Source: DATAXP01 sp963708675
GTDB lineage: Bacteria; Planctomycetota; Planctomycetia; Pirellulales; PNKZ01
Reading direction: 5' to 3'
DNA: 64,000 nt
Assembly: GCA_963708675.1 (NCBI GenBank)
Contig: CAVPTO010000003.1
Coordinates: 2,604,001-2,668,000 of the forward strand
The position numbers and the translations under genes were made by a program. Under the pieces are notes generated by a model, which saw only the letters and a program-made list of their open reading frames with translations, was not told where the DNA came from and made no database searches. Shown here piece after piece: positions 37,192 through 46,516 of this stretch (positions are counted from its first letter, which is position 1; each line of letters begins with the position of its first letter).

Positions 37192-37914
37192 TCAGACCGT
37201 CGGCGCGGTGTCGGCGTCCGATGGCGTTTCTTGCGGAACGCGTCGGCGACGCACGAGATTTGTTGCGATGCCGCCACTCGCCAAGAAGGCAAGCAACATG
37301 GTTCCCGGCTCGGGCGTCGCGGTGACGGTGACCGTTCCGAGCAGAAGTTCGTTCAGCGCAGGCAAGCCGCTCGGAATGTTCGTAAATCCCTGGTCAGTGC
37401 TGTCGCTGGCGACCCAGTAACTACCAAGACCGTTGGTCTGGTTCCAGGCATAGATGTCGAACTTGCCCACCGCATCGGTGCTTGTGTAGTTGACAGAGAA
37501 CATTGCTGCACCAGTCGCGGGCACAGGATTCTGACCGTTGACGGTGAGGTCGGAATTGGTGGCGCCGACTTTGACGCCGTTGGCACTCGTGACGAGACTC
37601 GGCGAACCAGCCGGGGTGACACTGGGACTGATGATCTCGTTGGCAGGATACGAGAACGTTCCGAATGCGAGTGTTCCGGTGGCACCCGCCTCAGGCACGA
37701 TTCGAATCGCCAGCGTCCATGCCGACAGGCCGGGCGCGTTCACCGTATCGGAGTTGAAAATCGGAATCGTCATGACGTTCGATCCCGAAGGTTGGCCAGT
37801 GCGGTCCCATGTCAGAGTCAACCCAGTACCGACGCTCAAGAAGTCCGCGCGCGCGAAGCTAGGTGCTATCGCGAGACAGGCGACGAGAGTCAGAAGAAGT
37901 CGACCGATCCGCAT
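37192..37914 (-). CDS. PEP-CTERM sorting-domain protein
   Basis: 240 residues with an N-terminal signal peptide (LLLTLVACLAIAPSFARA), a beta-rich middle, and the C-terminal sorting signal: PEP in ATPEPGTMLL, a membrane helix and RRRR. Such proteins are cut by exosortase and held in the EPS/outer surface layer. No exosortase gene is in this window. Function of the mature part is unknown. Confidence 0.9.
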   Translation of the reverse strand: MRIGRLLLTLVACLAIAPSFARADFLSVGTGLTLTWDRTGQPSGSNVMTIPIFNSDTVNAPGLSAWTLAIRIVPEAGATGTLAFGTFSYPANEIISPSVTPAGSPSLVTSANGVKVGATNSDLTVNGQNPVPATGAAMFSVNYTSTDAVGKFDIYAWNQTNGLGSYWVASDSTDQGFTNIPSGLPALNELLLGTVTVTATPEPGTMLLAFLASGGIATNLVRRRRVPQETPSDADTAPTV

Positions 37915-38953
37915 AGAAAAATGAACCGCCTCATTGCGGTCGGAGTTGAAATAGAGCCTTAACGCCGGGACATTATGTCATCAGCCGGTACGCGGTGCCA
38001 TAAAAAGTTGGGGGTTTCGGGAGATTTGTCCTGCCGATGATTCCGCCCCCCAGATGCGCTAGATTTCCGACGATTTCACGATGATTACGGCTGTTTCGTC
38101 CGCGAACGCCTCTAAGGCGACTGCGTCGACTGACGTTTTCTCTCAGGGGAACTCCTTACACCACCGACTCCTATTGAGACCAGGTGCGGACGTTGGGGGG
38201 GCACGAATGTAGCGTCGATCAAAGCCGCGGAAAAGGGCCGCCGAAAAGGCTGTGGCCGCGACGCTCATTTTGCGAGCCGTCGAAGCAAGCGGCACGTATT
38301 GCCGAGGGATCGCTGAACGATGTTGCCAAGGCTGGATCTCTATTCTCTTCTCTTTGCACGAAGCGACGACATTGACGCTTCTGCTCGCGATGCCCTCAAT
38401 CGCCTTCACTTCGGCAAGGCGCGAAGTTTTGGGTGCAACGTGTTCGCCGAACGTCAACGATCGAAGACACCGAAAGCACAGAGCCTAAGTCAGAGACCGC
38501 ATATCTCGAAGTTGTCTTTGCCTTCTCATTCGTGTTCTCGTGATCAACTCGCCTCGCTGGAATGTCTTCTGCGTCGATGCGAATCGAACGCTCGCTCGAA
38601 GCACTGATCGAATTCGCGCTCATCGAGAAGCAACCGAGCTCGTCGCGCCAGCATTCGCATTTGGAACAACATGCGCATCTGCGAGACACCTTGTTCGCCG
38701 ACGTTCCGAGTCGTAACGCGAACGTGTACGGGAAACTTTGGAACTGCGCGACAATATTTTTCGCTTCGGTGTGTCGCCAGCGTGAACAACACTTCTCATC
38801 AAAAAAAATCTTGACGCCTTTTGAATCACGCCTAGCATCAACGCCATCAGCAGTGCAAGACGTCAGGCGGTCTCTTCTACGCATCGCATTTGCCTATTCA
38901 CTTTGTTTTCTGGGCGGCCATGATCTTGGCGCGCTCGAAAGGAGCATGAGGCT
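37915..38953. other. About 1 kb without a recognisable gene
   Basis: Possible frames here are short, Ser/Arg/Cys-rich and unlike known proteins. I see no tRNA, terminator or repeat. A GGAG motif at 38941 serves the next gene. An unrecognised RNA or decayed gene cannot be excluded. Confidence 0.4.
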
Positions 38954-41374
38954 GTGAGTATATTTGCATGGCTCGCTTCGTTGACCGGCGTCGATTCTCG
39001 TCATGCGCGGCGCGCGCGTAAGCACGCACAAAAGCCACGTTCGTCGTCCCATCGCAAACTGCGATTCGAATCTCTCGAAAGTCGTGTCGTTCTCTCGGGC
39101 AGTCCCGTGAGCGTCGATCTCGTCGCATCGCTTCCCGCCACCGTCGCAGGTCAATTCGATACGTTCACCGCGACGGTAACGCCGACCGACACCGGTGCGG
39201 TGACTCCGACGGGCAGCGTCGAATTCGATGACGGCGCCACCGTGCTCGGCACTGTCGCGCTCGATGCCACCGGCGCGGCGGCGCTTTTGACCGCGGCGCT
39301 GGGGGTTGGCAGTCACACCGTCACCGCTCAATACCTCGGCGACACCACGTACAGCACAGGCATGAGCGCGACTGCGGCAACGGATGTCGTTGCTCAAGCC
39401 TCGACGACGACAAGCGTGATGGCCGACAATTCGACGACGGTTGCGGGACAAGCGGTCACGTTCACCGCGCAGGTCTCCGTCACCAGTCCCGGCAACGGCA
39501 CGCCCACGGGGGCCGTCGAGTTCGACGATGGTTCGACCGTGTTGGCCACGATTGCCGTCGACAAAACCGGAGTTGCGTCCTATTCGACCTCCGCCCTCGT
39601 GGTTGCGAGTCACACGATCACTGCGAAATACTCAGGCGATGCGTCGTTCTCCGGCAGTAGCGGACAGGCCACGCAGGTCGTCACCCAAGCTTCGACGACG
39701 ACAAGCGTGTCGGCGGACAATTCGACGACGGTTGCGGGACAAGCGGTCACGTTCACCGCGCAGGTCTCCGTCACCAGTCCCGGCAGCGGCACGCCCACGG
39801 GGACCGTCGAGTTCGACGATGGTTCGACCGTGTTGGCTACGGTGGCTATCAACAGCAGCAGCGTCGCTGTCTTCTCCACCTCGGCATTGTCGGTCGCAAC
39901 ACACACGATCACGGCCAAGTACTCGGGCGACACCTCGTTCGTCGCGAGCAGCGCTCGATCTGCGCAAGTTGTCAACCAGGCGTCGACTGCAACAACCGTG
40001 AAGTCGTCGAACGATATGCCGGTCATTGGACAACAGATTGCGTTCACGGCACACGTGTCAATCACCACCCCTGGGGCGGCAAGAATTTCGGGCACCGTCG
40101 ACTTCTTCGATGGCACGACCCTGTTGGCGACTCGTCATGTGAATAGTGCGGGCGATGCCGTTTTGAAGATCAGCTCGCTGAGCATCGGCGGTCACTCGAT
40201 CACCGCGGTCTACAACGGCAACGCGAAACTCGCCGGCAGCAAATCCGACGCCCTAACGCAGGCTGTCGCACAAGGATCGACACAAACCGTGCTCCATGAT
40301 GTGCCGGCAACGTCGCAGGTTGGCCAACCCGTGACTTTGTTTGCCTATGTCTATGCGGTCGCGCCGAGCCACGGGCAACGCACCGGCACCGTGACCTTCT
40401 ATGACGGCACGACGGTGCTAGGCACGGTGAACTTGGGCGCGGTCACCACCTCGTTGAGCTCCGCGGGCGACGATCACAATGCGTCGTTGGGCTACAGCGG
40501 CCGCGTGACTTTGACCACCAGCTCGCTGTCGGTGGGCACTCACGCAATCACTGCCGTATACAGCGGCGACGCAGACTTCGTCGGAAGCACCTCAACCGTT
40601 GTCAACGAAATCGTCGTGCTCGCCAAGTCGCACACCGACCTGACATCGTCGGCTTTAGCGGCCAATGCAGGTGACGCGGTCACGCTCACGGCGACCGTCC
40701 GTGCGAACAATTCTAAGGTCACCGGCGTTCCTACGGGCACCGTCGAGTTCTTCGATGGCACGACGTTGTTGGGTAAGGGCACGCTCGATTCCAAAGGCGT
40801 GGCGACGCTAACGACGTCGAGCCTCTCGGCCGGCACGCATGTCATCACCGTCAACTACGATGGTGACGCGAACTTCACGATCAGCGGCGATGAGATTCGC
40901 GAGCGCATCGTCCCGTTGATTCAGATCGCTACGACCACGATCGCTGGCGCCGGCACGGCCAATGGCGGCGCGCAAAGCTTCGCGGTCAACGTGACGAATA
41001 CATCGACGACCAACACCAACGGTAACGTTACCAAGGCACTCGACGGGACCGTCACATTCCACGATTCGACCAAGGGAGTTGACCTGGCGAGCACGAAGAT
41101 CACGGCCATCACCGTCTCCAACGATGGCACGCACGCTACGATCACTGGCAACGCGAAGGTCGGCAAGACGGCGGTAACGTTCACCGTCTCGCTCGTGATC
41201 AGCGTTACGGGCGCCGTCACGACCGAGACGTTCGATTTGACTTATGTCGGCGGTGGCAAGTCCTATGACAGCGGCGTGGCCGTCGTCGATCCGGCCGCGT
41301 TCTTGATCGTCACGACGAACACGACCAAGAAGTCCGTCCCCGGCTCTGTGCAGTCGCAGTTCGCTCAAAACTGA
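38954..41374 (+). CDS. Secreted bacterial Ig-like repeat protein with LEPR-XLL-type motif
   Basis: 806 residues from GTG 38954 (GGAG 9 bases upstream). Near residues 36-50 it has FESLESRVVLSG, the planctomycete variant of the LEPR-XLL motif also seen in the two giant proteins. The rest is a string of about seven Ig-like (Big_3/Big_5-type) domains of about 97 residues, each with PTGTVEFFDG...LGT...LSVGTHTITA.YSGD blocks. The second and third are nearly base-identical. Likely a surface adhesin or spacer. No catalytic domain. Confidence 0.85.
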   Translation: MSIFAWLASLTGVDSRHARRARKHAQKPRSSSHRKLRFESLESRVVLSGSPVSVDLVASLPATVAGQFDTFTATVTPTDTGAVTPTGSVEFDDGATVLGTVALDATGAAALLTAALGVGSHTVTAQYLGDTTYSTGMSATAATDVVAQASTTTSVMADNSTTVAGQAVTFTAQVSVTSPGNGTPTGAVEFDDGSTVLATIAVDKTGVASYSTSALVVASHTITAKYSGDASFSGSSGQATQVVTQASTTTSVSADNSTTVAGQAVTFTAQVSVTSPGSGTPTGTVEFDDGSTVLATVAINSSSVAVFSTSALSVATHTITAKYSGDTSFVASSARSAQVVNQASTATTVKSSNDMPVIGQQIAFTAHVSITTPGAARISGTVDFFDGTTLLATRHVNSAGDAVLKISSLSIGGHSITAVYNGNAKLAGSKSDALTQAVAQGSTQTVLHDVPATSQVGQPVTLFAYVYAVAPSHGQRTGTVTFYDGTTVLGTVNLGAVTTSLSSAGDDHNASLGYSGRVTLTTSSLSVGTHAITAVYSGDADFVGSTSTVVNEIVVLAKSHTDLTSSALAANAGDAVTLTATVRANNSKVTGVPTGTVEFFDGTTLLGKGTLDSKGVATLTTSSLSAGTHVITVNYDGDANFTISGDEIRERIVPLIQIATTTIAGAGTANGGAQSFAVNVTNTSTTNTNGNVTKALDGTVTFHDSTKGVDLASTKITAITVSNDGTHATITGNAKVGKTAVTFTVSLVISVTGAVTTETFDLTYVGGGKSYDSGVAVVDPAAFLIVTTNTTKKSVPGSVQSQFAQN
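39401..39982 (+). repeat. 291-bp tandem Ig-domain repeat
   Basis: Two adjacent 291-base units (39401-39691, 39692-39982), each 97 codons, share long exact stretches in their first 150 bases or so (for example GACAATTCGACGACGGTTGC). They indicate recent domain duplication or conversion within the Ig-like gene. Confidence 0.85.
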
Positions 41375-41459
41375 TTCCGAAGAACGACATGAACCTTCAC
41401 GTGTCGCCGTCTGGCATCCCGCCAGGCGGCGATGTCGTTTTATCTTGTGAGCGTGACGC

Positions 41460-41732
41460 TCACTTTTGCTTTTTCACCCAGGCGATGTGCTTGAGCAGGC
41501 CGGCATGTTCGAGAAGTGCTTCCTTCGTGGCGAAGCGCTCGGCGAGTTCTTTCTCGTTGAGCAAATCGTGGATGCCACTGTGACACAGACGGCAGATGTT
41601 CAGGCCGCGCGACCGCAGCTCTTCTTTGGTGTGGCGTTTCTGAAATCGCTTCCTACCGTGAACCGCTCGCGGGATGAGGTGATGAAACGTCAACGGTTTA
41701 TCGCGGCCACACAGTTCGCAGCATGCCATCAT
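41460..41732 (-). CDS. HNH-domain protein
   Basis: 90 residues. A compact HNH/zinc fold: CELCG near the N-terminus, FHHLIPR as the catalytic His pair, ICRLCHSGIH as second metal knuckle and HNH histidine. Small free-standing HNH proteins like this are widespread in bacteria and of unknown substrate; a nuclease activity is possible. It stands alone between unrelated genes, with no target-site signature. Confidence 0.85.
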   Translation of the reverse strand: MMACCELCGRDKPLTFHHLIPRAVHGRKRFQKRHTKEELRSRGLNICRLCHSGIHDLLNEKELAERFATKEALLEHAGLLKHIAWVKKQK

Positions 41733-42040
41733 CGTGCTCGTTCAACAAGCGGTCGCAGATAGGCCGCATCGTTCGCGGCGTGCGCAGGCGTTAAGCTTGC
41801 ATCTTTTGTCCTGCCTGCTTGCAGCTCAAGGCATTACAGACAACGCAACGAGCAACGTCAGCAGACGCAGTTACATCTTCGTAAGACCGACGGAATTCGC
41901 GCATCGGTTCTCGGGGACACTCGTAGATTAATTGAGTGGGTTCACTACGAACACACACTCAGGAAAGAAACGCGGACTCGTCGTTGACGCTCAAACCAAA
42001 GTCAAACGACAGCCGTTTCTTGAAGCAAGGAGATGCTGCG
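41733..42040. other. Intergenic region
   Basis: About 300 bases with no gene, RNA or repeat that I can identify. It ends with an AAGGAG ribosome-binding site for the next gene. Confidence 0.35.
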
Positions 42041-42355
42041 ATGCGACGAACTGCATTGGCTTTGATGACGGCGGTGGTACTCTTCGGTGGCGCGACGATG
42101 GCGCTGGCCAACGGGCCTCATGGCGGCTATGGGCACCATGGCGGATACCACGGTGGCTACGGCCATTACCACGGCGGCTACTACGGTGGTTACCCGAGCT
42201 TCGGCCTCAACATCGGCGGCTTCGGGCTGTACAGCGGTCCCGGATACGGCGGCTACTATCCCGGGTACGGCGGCTACGGCGGGTATTATCCCGCGTACCC
42301 GAGCTACGGATACGCACAGCCGTACTACGGCGGATATGGCGTCGGCACGTACTAA
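42041..42355 (+). CDS. Small secreted Gly/Tyr-rich protein
   Basis: 104 residues from ATG 42041 (AAGGAG eight bases upstream, which fixes the start). A signal peptide (LALMTAVVLFGGATMALA) is followed by a chain made almost only of Gly, Tyr, His and Pro (GGYHGGYGHYHGGYYGG). Such proteins are common in planctomycetes as presumed wall or matrix components; His-rich parts could bind metal. Its stop is 2 bases from the convergent outer-membrane protein gene. Confidence 0.8.
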   Translation: MRRTALALMTAVVLFGGATMALANGPHGGYGHHGGYHGGYGHYHGGYYGGYPSFGLNIGGFGLYSGPGYGGYYPGYGGYGGYYPAYPSYGYAQPYYGGYGVGTY

Positions 42356-42357
42356 GC

Positions 42358-43455
42358 CTAACGACGTTTCAAGTCGACCGCGAAGTTCGTCGGTGCGGCC
42401 ACCGTTTGCAGCGGCGCAAATGTCGATCCGCCGCTGCGACTGAGGCCGCCTCGCGGTGAGAAGACGAAGCCCAGGTACGAATCGACCGTGCCCGAGCCGG
42501 CAGGCATGATGAAGTTGCCTTGGCCGAACAGGGCCAAGCGATCGGTGAGCGGAATGAATAGCTGCGCACCGAAGACGAACTGATTGTCGAGCCGCGGAAG
42601 GTCGCCGAGCACGGCATTCGCTTGGGCGTGGCTGTTCGCGAGGCCGCCCCAGAACATCGTCTGCACGTTGTTGCACCACGTGTGATTGATGTAGGCGTTC
42701 GTTTGCGTGATCGGGACGAGCGTGATCGGAGTCGCCCCGAACGCGCCGTTGGCGCTATGATCGCTGATCGCCGACCATACGCCGATGCGATAGCGTGACG
42801 ACATTTGATAACTCAGGTCAACACGCCACTGGCCAAGGCTGAACTGGTCGTAGTAGTTCTCGGAAAGGAAGTCGTAGACGAAGCCCCAGTTCACGCCGCA
42901 GTCCATGCGTTGGTACAGGCCGACGGTCGAAAAGCTTTGTGTACGTCCGCTCGAGCCTTGAATGCGCTGCACCACCTGCACGGCGTCGCCGGTGGCATCG
43001 ATGGCGGTGCCGATTTGCATGCCGATGCCGCGTGACTCGACAAGCGGAATGCCGAAGTTCACCGCACCGCGTCCGCCGAACTGGGCGTTGATGCCAAAGT
43101 CCTGAGGCTGCTTCGAGCCATCCAGGCCGAGGAAGAACGTGGTGTTATCGAGCACTCGGCTGCCGAACGTACAAGCGCGCCCCGCATTGTCGCCGACAGG
43201 ATACGCCTGCGAGTAGGACGTTTGCACGGCCGAAGCGCCGCCCGGCGCGAGATCAACAGGAACCGAGCCGATGGGCGCCGTGGCTGACGTCAGGCTGGCG
43301 ACGTTGCGAGGCTCGTTGGGCGAGAAGGCGGCGGGCAAGCGCACGGGCTTGGCCCAATCTTCGTCGGCCCGCACAAGCTCGGGCGCGTTCCAACACGCAG
43401 CCACGAAAGCAACGCACAACCAGCGCGCACGCTGACAACTCTTCCTAGAAGGCAT
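42358..43455 (-). CDS. Planctomycete outer-membrane beta-barrel-like protein
   Basis: 365 residues from ATG 43455, which gives a signal peptide (ARWLCVAFVAACWNAPELVRA). Downstream are alternating strands typical of an outer-membrane barrel: NTTFFLGLDGSKQPQDFGIN, WGFVYDFLSENYYDQFSLGQ, YRIGVWSAISDHS, and FGQGNFIMPAGSGTVDSYLG. It resembles a planctomycete-specific family of unknown function whose members are annotated only as DUF proteins. Upstream open frame to 43704 is Arg-rich and not used. Confidence 0.75.
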   Translation of the reverse strand: MPSRKSCQRARWLCVAFVAACWNAPELVRADEDWAKPVRLPAAFSPNEPRNVASLTSATAPIGSVPVDLAPGGASAVQTSYSQAYPVGDNAGRACTFGSRVLDNTTFFLGLDGSKQPQDFGINAQFGGRGAVNFGIPLVESRGIGMQIGTAIDATGDAVQVVQRIQGSSGRTQSFSTVGLYQRMDCGVNWGFVYDFLSENYYDQFSLGQWRVDLSYQMSSRYRIGVWSAISDHSANGAFGATPITLVPITQTNAYINHTWCNNVQTMFWGGLANSHAQANAVLGDLPRLDNQFVFGAQLFIPLTDRLALFGQGNFIMPAGSGTVDSYLGFVFSPRGGLSRSGGSTFAPLQTVAAPTNFAVDLKRR

Positions 43456-43783
43456 AGCAGGCCATCGCACTCTTTGCGGGAACCTCACACCACACGCAAC
43501 GAACCCTCCGTGGCTCGCGCGAACGATCCTTTTTCCGCTATCGGCGATTTCCCCACCCGCCGCCGAGCCATCGTCCGATCGATCCGATCGTGACGATTCG
43601 CATGGTTGAAACGTGGTTCCGATGAGCGTGAGAACCCCTCGGCGACACGTTCGGACACGGCAGACGCACCGAAATGAGGGCCGTCTTCGTGCGTGACTCG
43701 GCAATCAACTGCCACCCTTCGGCGTGCGCACGTCCTATGTTTCAGTTGGTTCAATAGCGGCAACTTCGCGATCGGAAGGCATT
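43456..43783. other. Divergent intergenic region
   Basis: About 330 bases between the outer-membrane protein and the HD-GYP gene. It should hold two promoters; I cannot point to one. It ends with GGAAGG six bases before ATG 43784. Confidence 0.35.
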
Positions 43784-45250
43784 ATGCCCCTCAGCAGCCT
43801 CAACGAACATCACATCGCGCAAAACAACGAACCGACGGCGACGTGCCTGATCGAATCGTCGGAGATTCGGCTGTCGGAACTGATCGCCGCGCTGTCGGTA
43901 GCGCTCGACCTGACAGAAGGACAGCCCGAGGGGCACGCCATGCGTGGCGCGCTCATCGGAATGCGCATTGCGCAAGGCATGCAGCTACCGATGGCTGACC
44001 GCTCGGCATTGTTCTATGCCCTGTTGCTCAAAGACCTCGGCTGTTCGAGCAACGCGGCCAAGATGACCTACCTGTTCGGCGCCGACGATCATCTGCTCAA
44101 GCGCGATACGAAGACCATCAACTGGTCCAAAGCCGCTGAGAAGATGAAGTACGCTTGGCGGCATGCTGCACCGGGCGGGTCGGTGGTCGACAAGCTGCTG
44201 CGCATGGCCGCCGTGGCGCGAAGCGGCCCGACAGGCGAGATGAAAATCGTCGAAGTCCGCTGCGAGCGCGGCGCCGACATCGCACGTCGATTGCAATTTC
44301 CCGAAGCCACGGCCCAGGCCATTCTCGCGCTCGACGAGCATTGGGACGGCAAAGGACATCCGCGCGGGCTCAGAGGCGAAGAGATCCCGCTGTTCGGACG
44401 CATCTGCTGCCTCGCGCAGACGGTCGAAATCTTTTACACCACCTACGGCCTCGACGCTGCGATCGACGTCGCTCAACAGCGCAGCGGTCAATGGTTCGAT
44501 CCGCAACTCGTCGATGCGCTCGTGTCGTTCAAAGACGAGGCGGCGTTCTGGCAACGTGTGCGGTCGGCCAACTTGGTGAGCGAGCTGCAGCGATGGGAGC
44601 CGGAAGACGCGGTGATGATGGCCGACCAAGATTGCTTGGATCGCGTGGCCGAGGCGTTCGCGCAGGTCGTCGATGCGAAAAGTCCGTGGACGTATCAACA
44701 TTCGACGCGCGTGGCTGAGATCGCCGTCGGCATCTCGCAAGAGTTCAGTTGCCCGGTCGAGTTGCAACGCGATATTCGACGTGCGGGCCTGCTGCACGAC
44801 ATCGGAAAGCTCGGCGTGTCGAACATGATTCTCGACAAGCCCGGCAAGCCGACCGACGAAGAGCTGGTCGCCATCCGCAAACATCCCGACTTCTCGCAAC
44901 AGATTCTCCAGCAAGTCGGCGCGTTCGATCAACTTGCCGACGTCGCCAGCGGTCACCACGAACGGCTCGACGGTCGCGGCTATCATCGCCGGTTGGGCGA
45001 GGCGTCGCTGCCGTGGGTGTCGCGCGTGCTGGCGGTCGCGGACATCTGCGAAGCGCTGTCGGCGAAACGTCCGTATCGCGACGGCATGCCTTGGGAAAAG
45101 ATTCACGACATCATGACGGCCGACTCCGGCACGGGGCTCGATCCCGACTGCCTCGAAGCCCTCATTCATTGGCAAGACACGCACTCGCTGGCGTCGCGCG
45201 TTGAAGCGCAGCTGCAGGAAGTCGAGCGCTTGGTGGCGGAGTTGGGTTAG
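43784..45250 (+). CDS. HD-GYP domain phosphohydrolase with a degenerate N-terminal HD copy
   Basis: 488 residues. The C-terminal half is a full HD-GYP-like domain: metal-binding HDIGKLGV, then GHHERLDGRGYH, and VADICEALSAKRPYR. The N-terminal half repeats the fold in weakened form: LDEHWDGKGHP corresponds to HHExxDGxGYP and LAQTVEIFYTTYG to the following helix, but the HD metal pair is missing (LLLKDLGCSS). HD-GYP proteins hydrolyse cyclic di-GMP or related nucleotides; a c-di-GMP link would fit EPS control, as inference. No membrane segment or receiver domain. Confidence 0.85.
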   Translation: MPLSSLNEHHIAQNNEPTATCLIESSEIRLSELIAALSVALDLTEGQPEGHAMRGALIGMRIAQGMQLPMADRSALFYALLLKDLGCSSNAAKMTYLFGADDHLLKRDTKTINWSKAAEKMKYAWRHAAPGGSVVDKLLRMAAVARSGPTGEMKIVEVRCERGADIARRLQFPEATAQAILALDEHWDGKGHPRGLRGEEIPLFGRICCLAQTVEIFYTTYGLDAAIDVAQQRSGQWFDPQLVDALVSFKDEAAFWQRVRSANLVSELQRWEPEDAVMMADQDCLDRVAEAFAQVVDAKSPWTYQHSTRVAEIAVGISQEFSCPVELQRDIRRAGLLHDIGKLGVSNMILDKPGKPTDEELVAIRKHPDFSQQILQQVGAFDQLADVASGHHERLDGRGYHRRLGEASLPWVSRVLAVADICEALSAKRPYRDGMPWEKIHDIMTADSGTGLDPDCLEALIHWQDTHSLASRVEAQLQEVERLVAELG

Positions 45251-45273
45251 CGCGCATTTCGAATCGATCCATT

Positions 45274-45321
45274 GTTAGCCGCGTCGCTTGCGACGCGCTC
45301 CGCTTGCGCGTCGCGGCTAAC
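45274..45321. repeat. REP-like palindrome
   Basis: GTTAGCCGCG at the left pairs with CGCGGCTAAC at the right of a 48-base GC-rich element lying just after the HD-GYP gene. The same arms recur at 58928-59003. Confidence 0.7.
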
Positions 45322-45338
45322 CATCCGTGCAATGCGCG

Positions 45339-45533
45339 TTAAATCCGCGGCGGGGGCAGCAACTCGCGGCGGATGCCGATCGGCAGAACCACGATCAACA
45401 CCGTGGCCAGCGGCCCCATCACTAGCGAAACCAGCCACCACAGCAACCCGCTACGCCCCTTTGCTTGCGCAAGTCCAGCGTTGATCACCGATAGCGTACC
45501 CCAGCCAACGAAATAACTCGGGTTGTTGAACAT
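45339..45533 (-). CDS. Small membrane protein
   Basis: 64 residues from ATG 45533, which has GGAAGG four bases upstream; a longer start at 45584 lacks a ribosome-binding site. One clear helix (LLWWLVSLVMGPLATVLIVVLPIG) and an N-terminal part that is weakly hydrophobic, ending in Pro-rich residues. No family recognised. Confidence 0.6.
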   Translation of the reverse strand: MFNNPSYFVGWGTLSVINAGLAQAKGRSGLLWWLVSLVMGPLATVLIVVLPIGIRRELLPPPRI

Positions 45534-45617
45534 GTCGCCTTCCTTGATGGCCTTCGCCGATAGAATGGAGTTTTCATCGCACATGTAGCCGGCGAGGTTG
45601 CTCACCGCGTCGTGGCC

Positions 45618-46478
45618 ATGACTCCGACCCTCAAGCATAGCAAACCATCGTCGACGCCGTCCGATCTGACGATCGACCAGAATTTTCTCCGCGACGTCGT
45701 TCAACGACTCGCGTTCCCGCGCCCGATCAACACGCGCGAGAACGACCGAGCGCGAGAGCTTGTCACCGAAGAGTTCCGCAAGATTCCCGGCGATGCGCCG
45801 ATGATCTATGGAAATTTTAAGAACATTTTTCAGGGGCGGCTCGAAAGCGCGACGATCCTCGTCGGAGCACACTACGATTCCGTCCCTGGCTCGCCCGGCG
45901 CCGACGACAACGCCAGCGCGGTAGCCGTGATGCTCGCTGCCGCTCGCGCCGTCGCAGGCCACGCCAATGCGATCTTCGCTGCCTTCAACTCCGAAGAGTA
46001 TGGCCTCGCCGGCTCGCGCGAGTTTGCCGCCTATCTGTCGCGTCTCGGCACGAAGCTCGAAGCGGTCTATATCCTCGAAATGGTTGGCTATCGCGATCGT
46101 CGCCCGAACTCGCAGCGCAACCCACTGCCGTTCTTACAAGGCATGCCGACGACGGGCGATTTTCTCGGCGTCGTCACCAATCACGATGCCTTGCTCGACA
46201 AGATTCTCGCCGGCGCCGCAACGTGCGACGTTCCGTTCGTTGGCTTCTCGTTGCCCGAAGTGATGACGAACCTCGGCGCTGTGCAGAAGTATTCGCCGAA
46301 CCTTCTACGCAGCGATCACACCTCGTTCTGGCAGCATCGCATCCCCGCCGCAATGCTCACCGATACCGCCGAGTTCCGCAACCCGCACTACCATCGCCGC
46401 ACCGATACGCCCGACACCCTCGACTACGCCTTCATGGCCGAGATCGCCAAGGCCGTAGTGAACATGCTGCTGGCGTGA
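45618..46478 (+). CDS. M28-family metallopeptidase
   Basis: 286 residues from ATG 45618 (GTG 45612 is equally possible). Zinc-aminopeptidase motifs are complete: GAHYDSVPGSPGADDNAS (His85, Asp97 or its neighbour), FNSEEYGLAGS with the catalytic Glu pair, and the late HYHRRTDTPDTLDY histidine. No signal peptide is evident, so it is likely cytoplasmic, unlike many secreted M28 enzymes. Stands alone. Confidence 0.88.
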   Translation: MTPTLKHSKPSSTPSDLTIDQNFLRDVVQRLAFPRPINTRENDRARELVTEEFRKIPGDAPMIYGNFKNIFQGRLESATILVGAHYDSVPGSPGADDNASAVAVMLAAARAVAGHANAIFAAFNSEEYGLAGSREFAAYLSRLGTKLEAVYILEMVGYRDRRPNSQRNPLPFLQGMPTTGDFLGVVTNHDALLDKILAGAATCDVPFVGFSLPEVMTNLGAVQKYSPNLLRSDHTSFWQHRIPAAMLTDTAEFRNPHYHRRTDTPDTLDYAFMAEIAKAVVNMLLA

Positions 46479-46516
46479 GGCCGCTCGTTTCGTTGCCGGG
46501 TGAAGTGAACCGCAGA

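Noticed and set aside
37915..38010. Sigma-54 type promoter before the PEP-CTERM gene
   Set aside because: A TGGCAC is present on the minus strand but the TTGC element at the right distance is missing.
38946..38957. Three-codon leader ORF (ATG AGG CTG TGA) before the Ig-like gene
   Set aside because: The GGAG is only one base from this ATG but nine from GTG 38954, so it serves the gene itself; the tiny ORF is most likely chance.
43985..45184. 399-codon minus-strand frame
   Set aside because: Antisense to the HD-GYP gene, Arg-rich, no motif.
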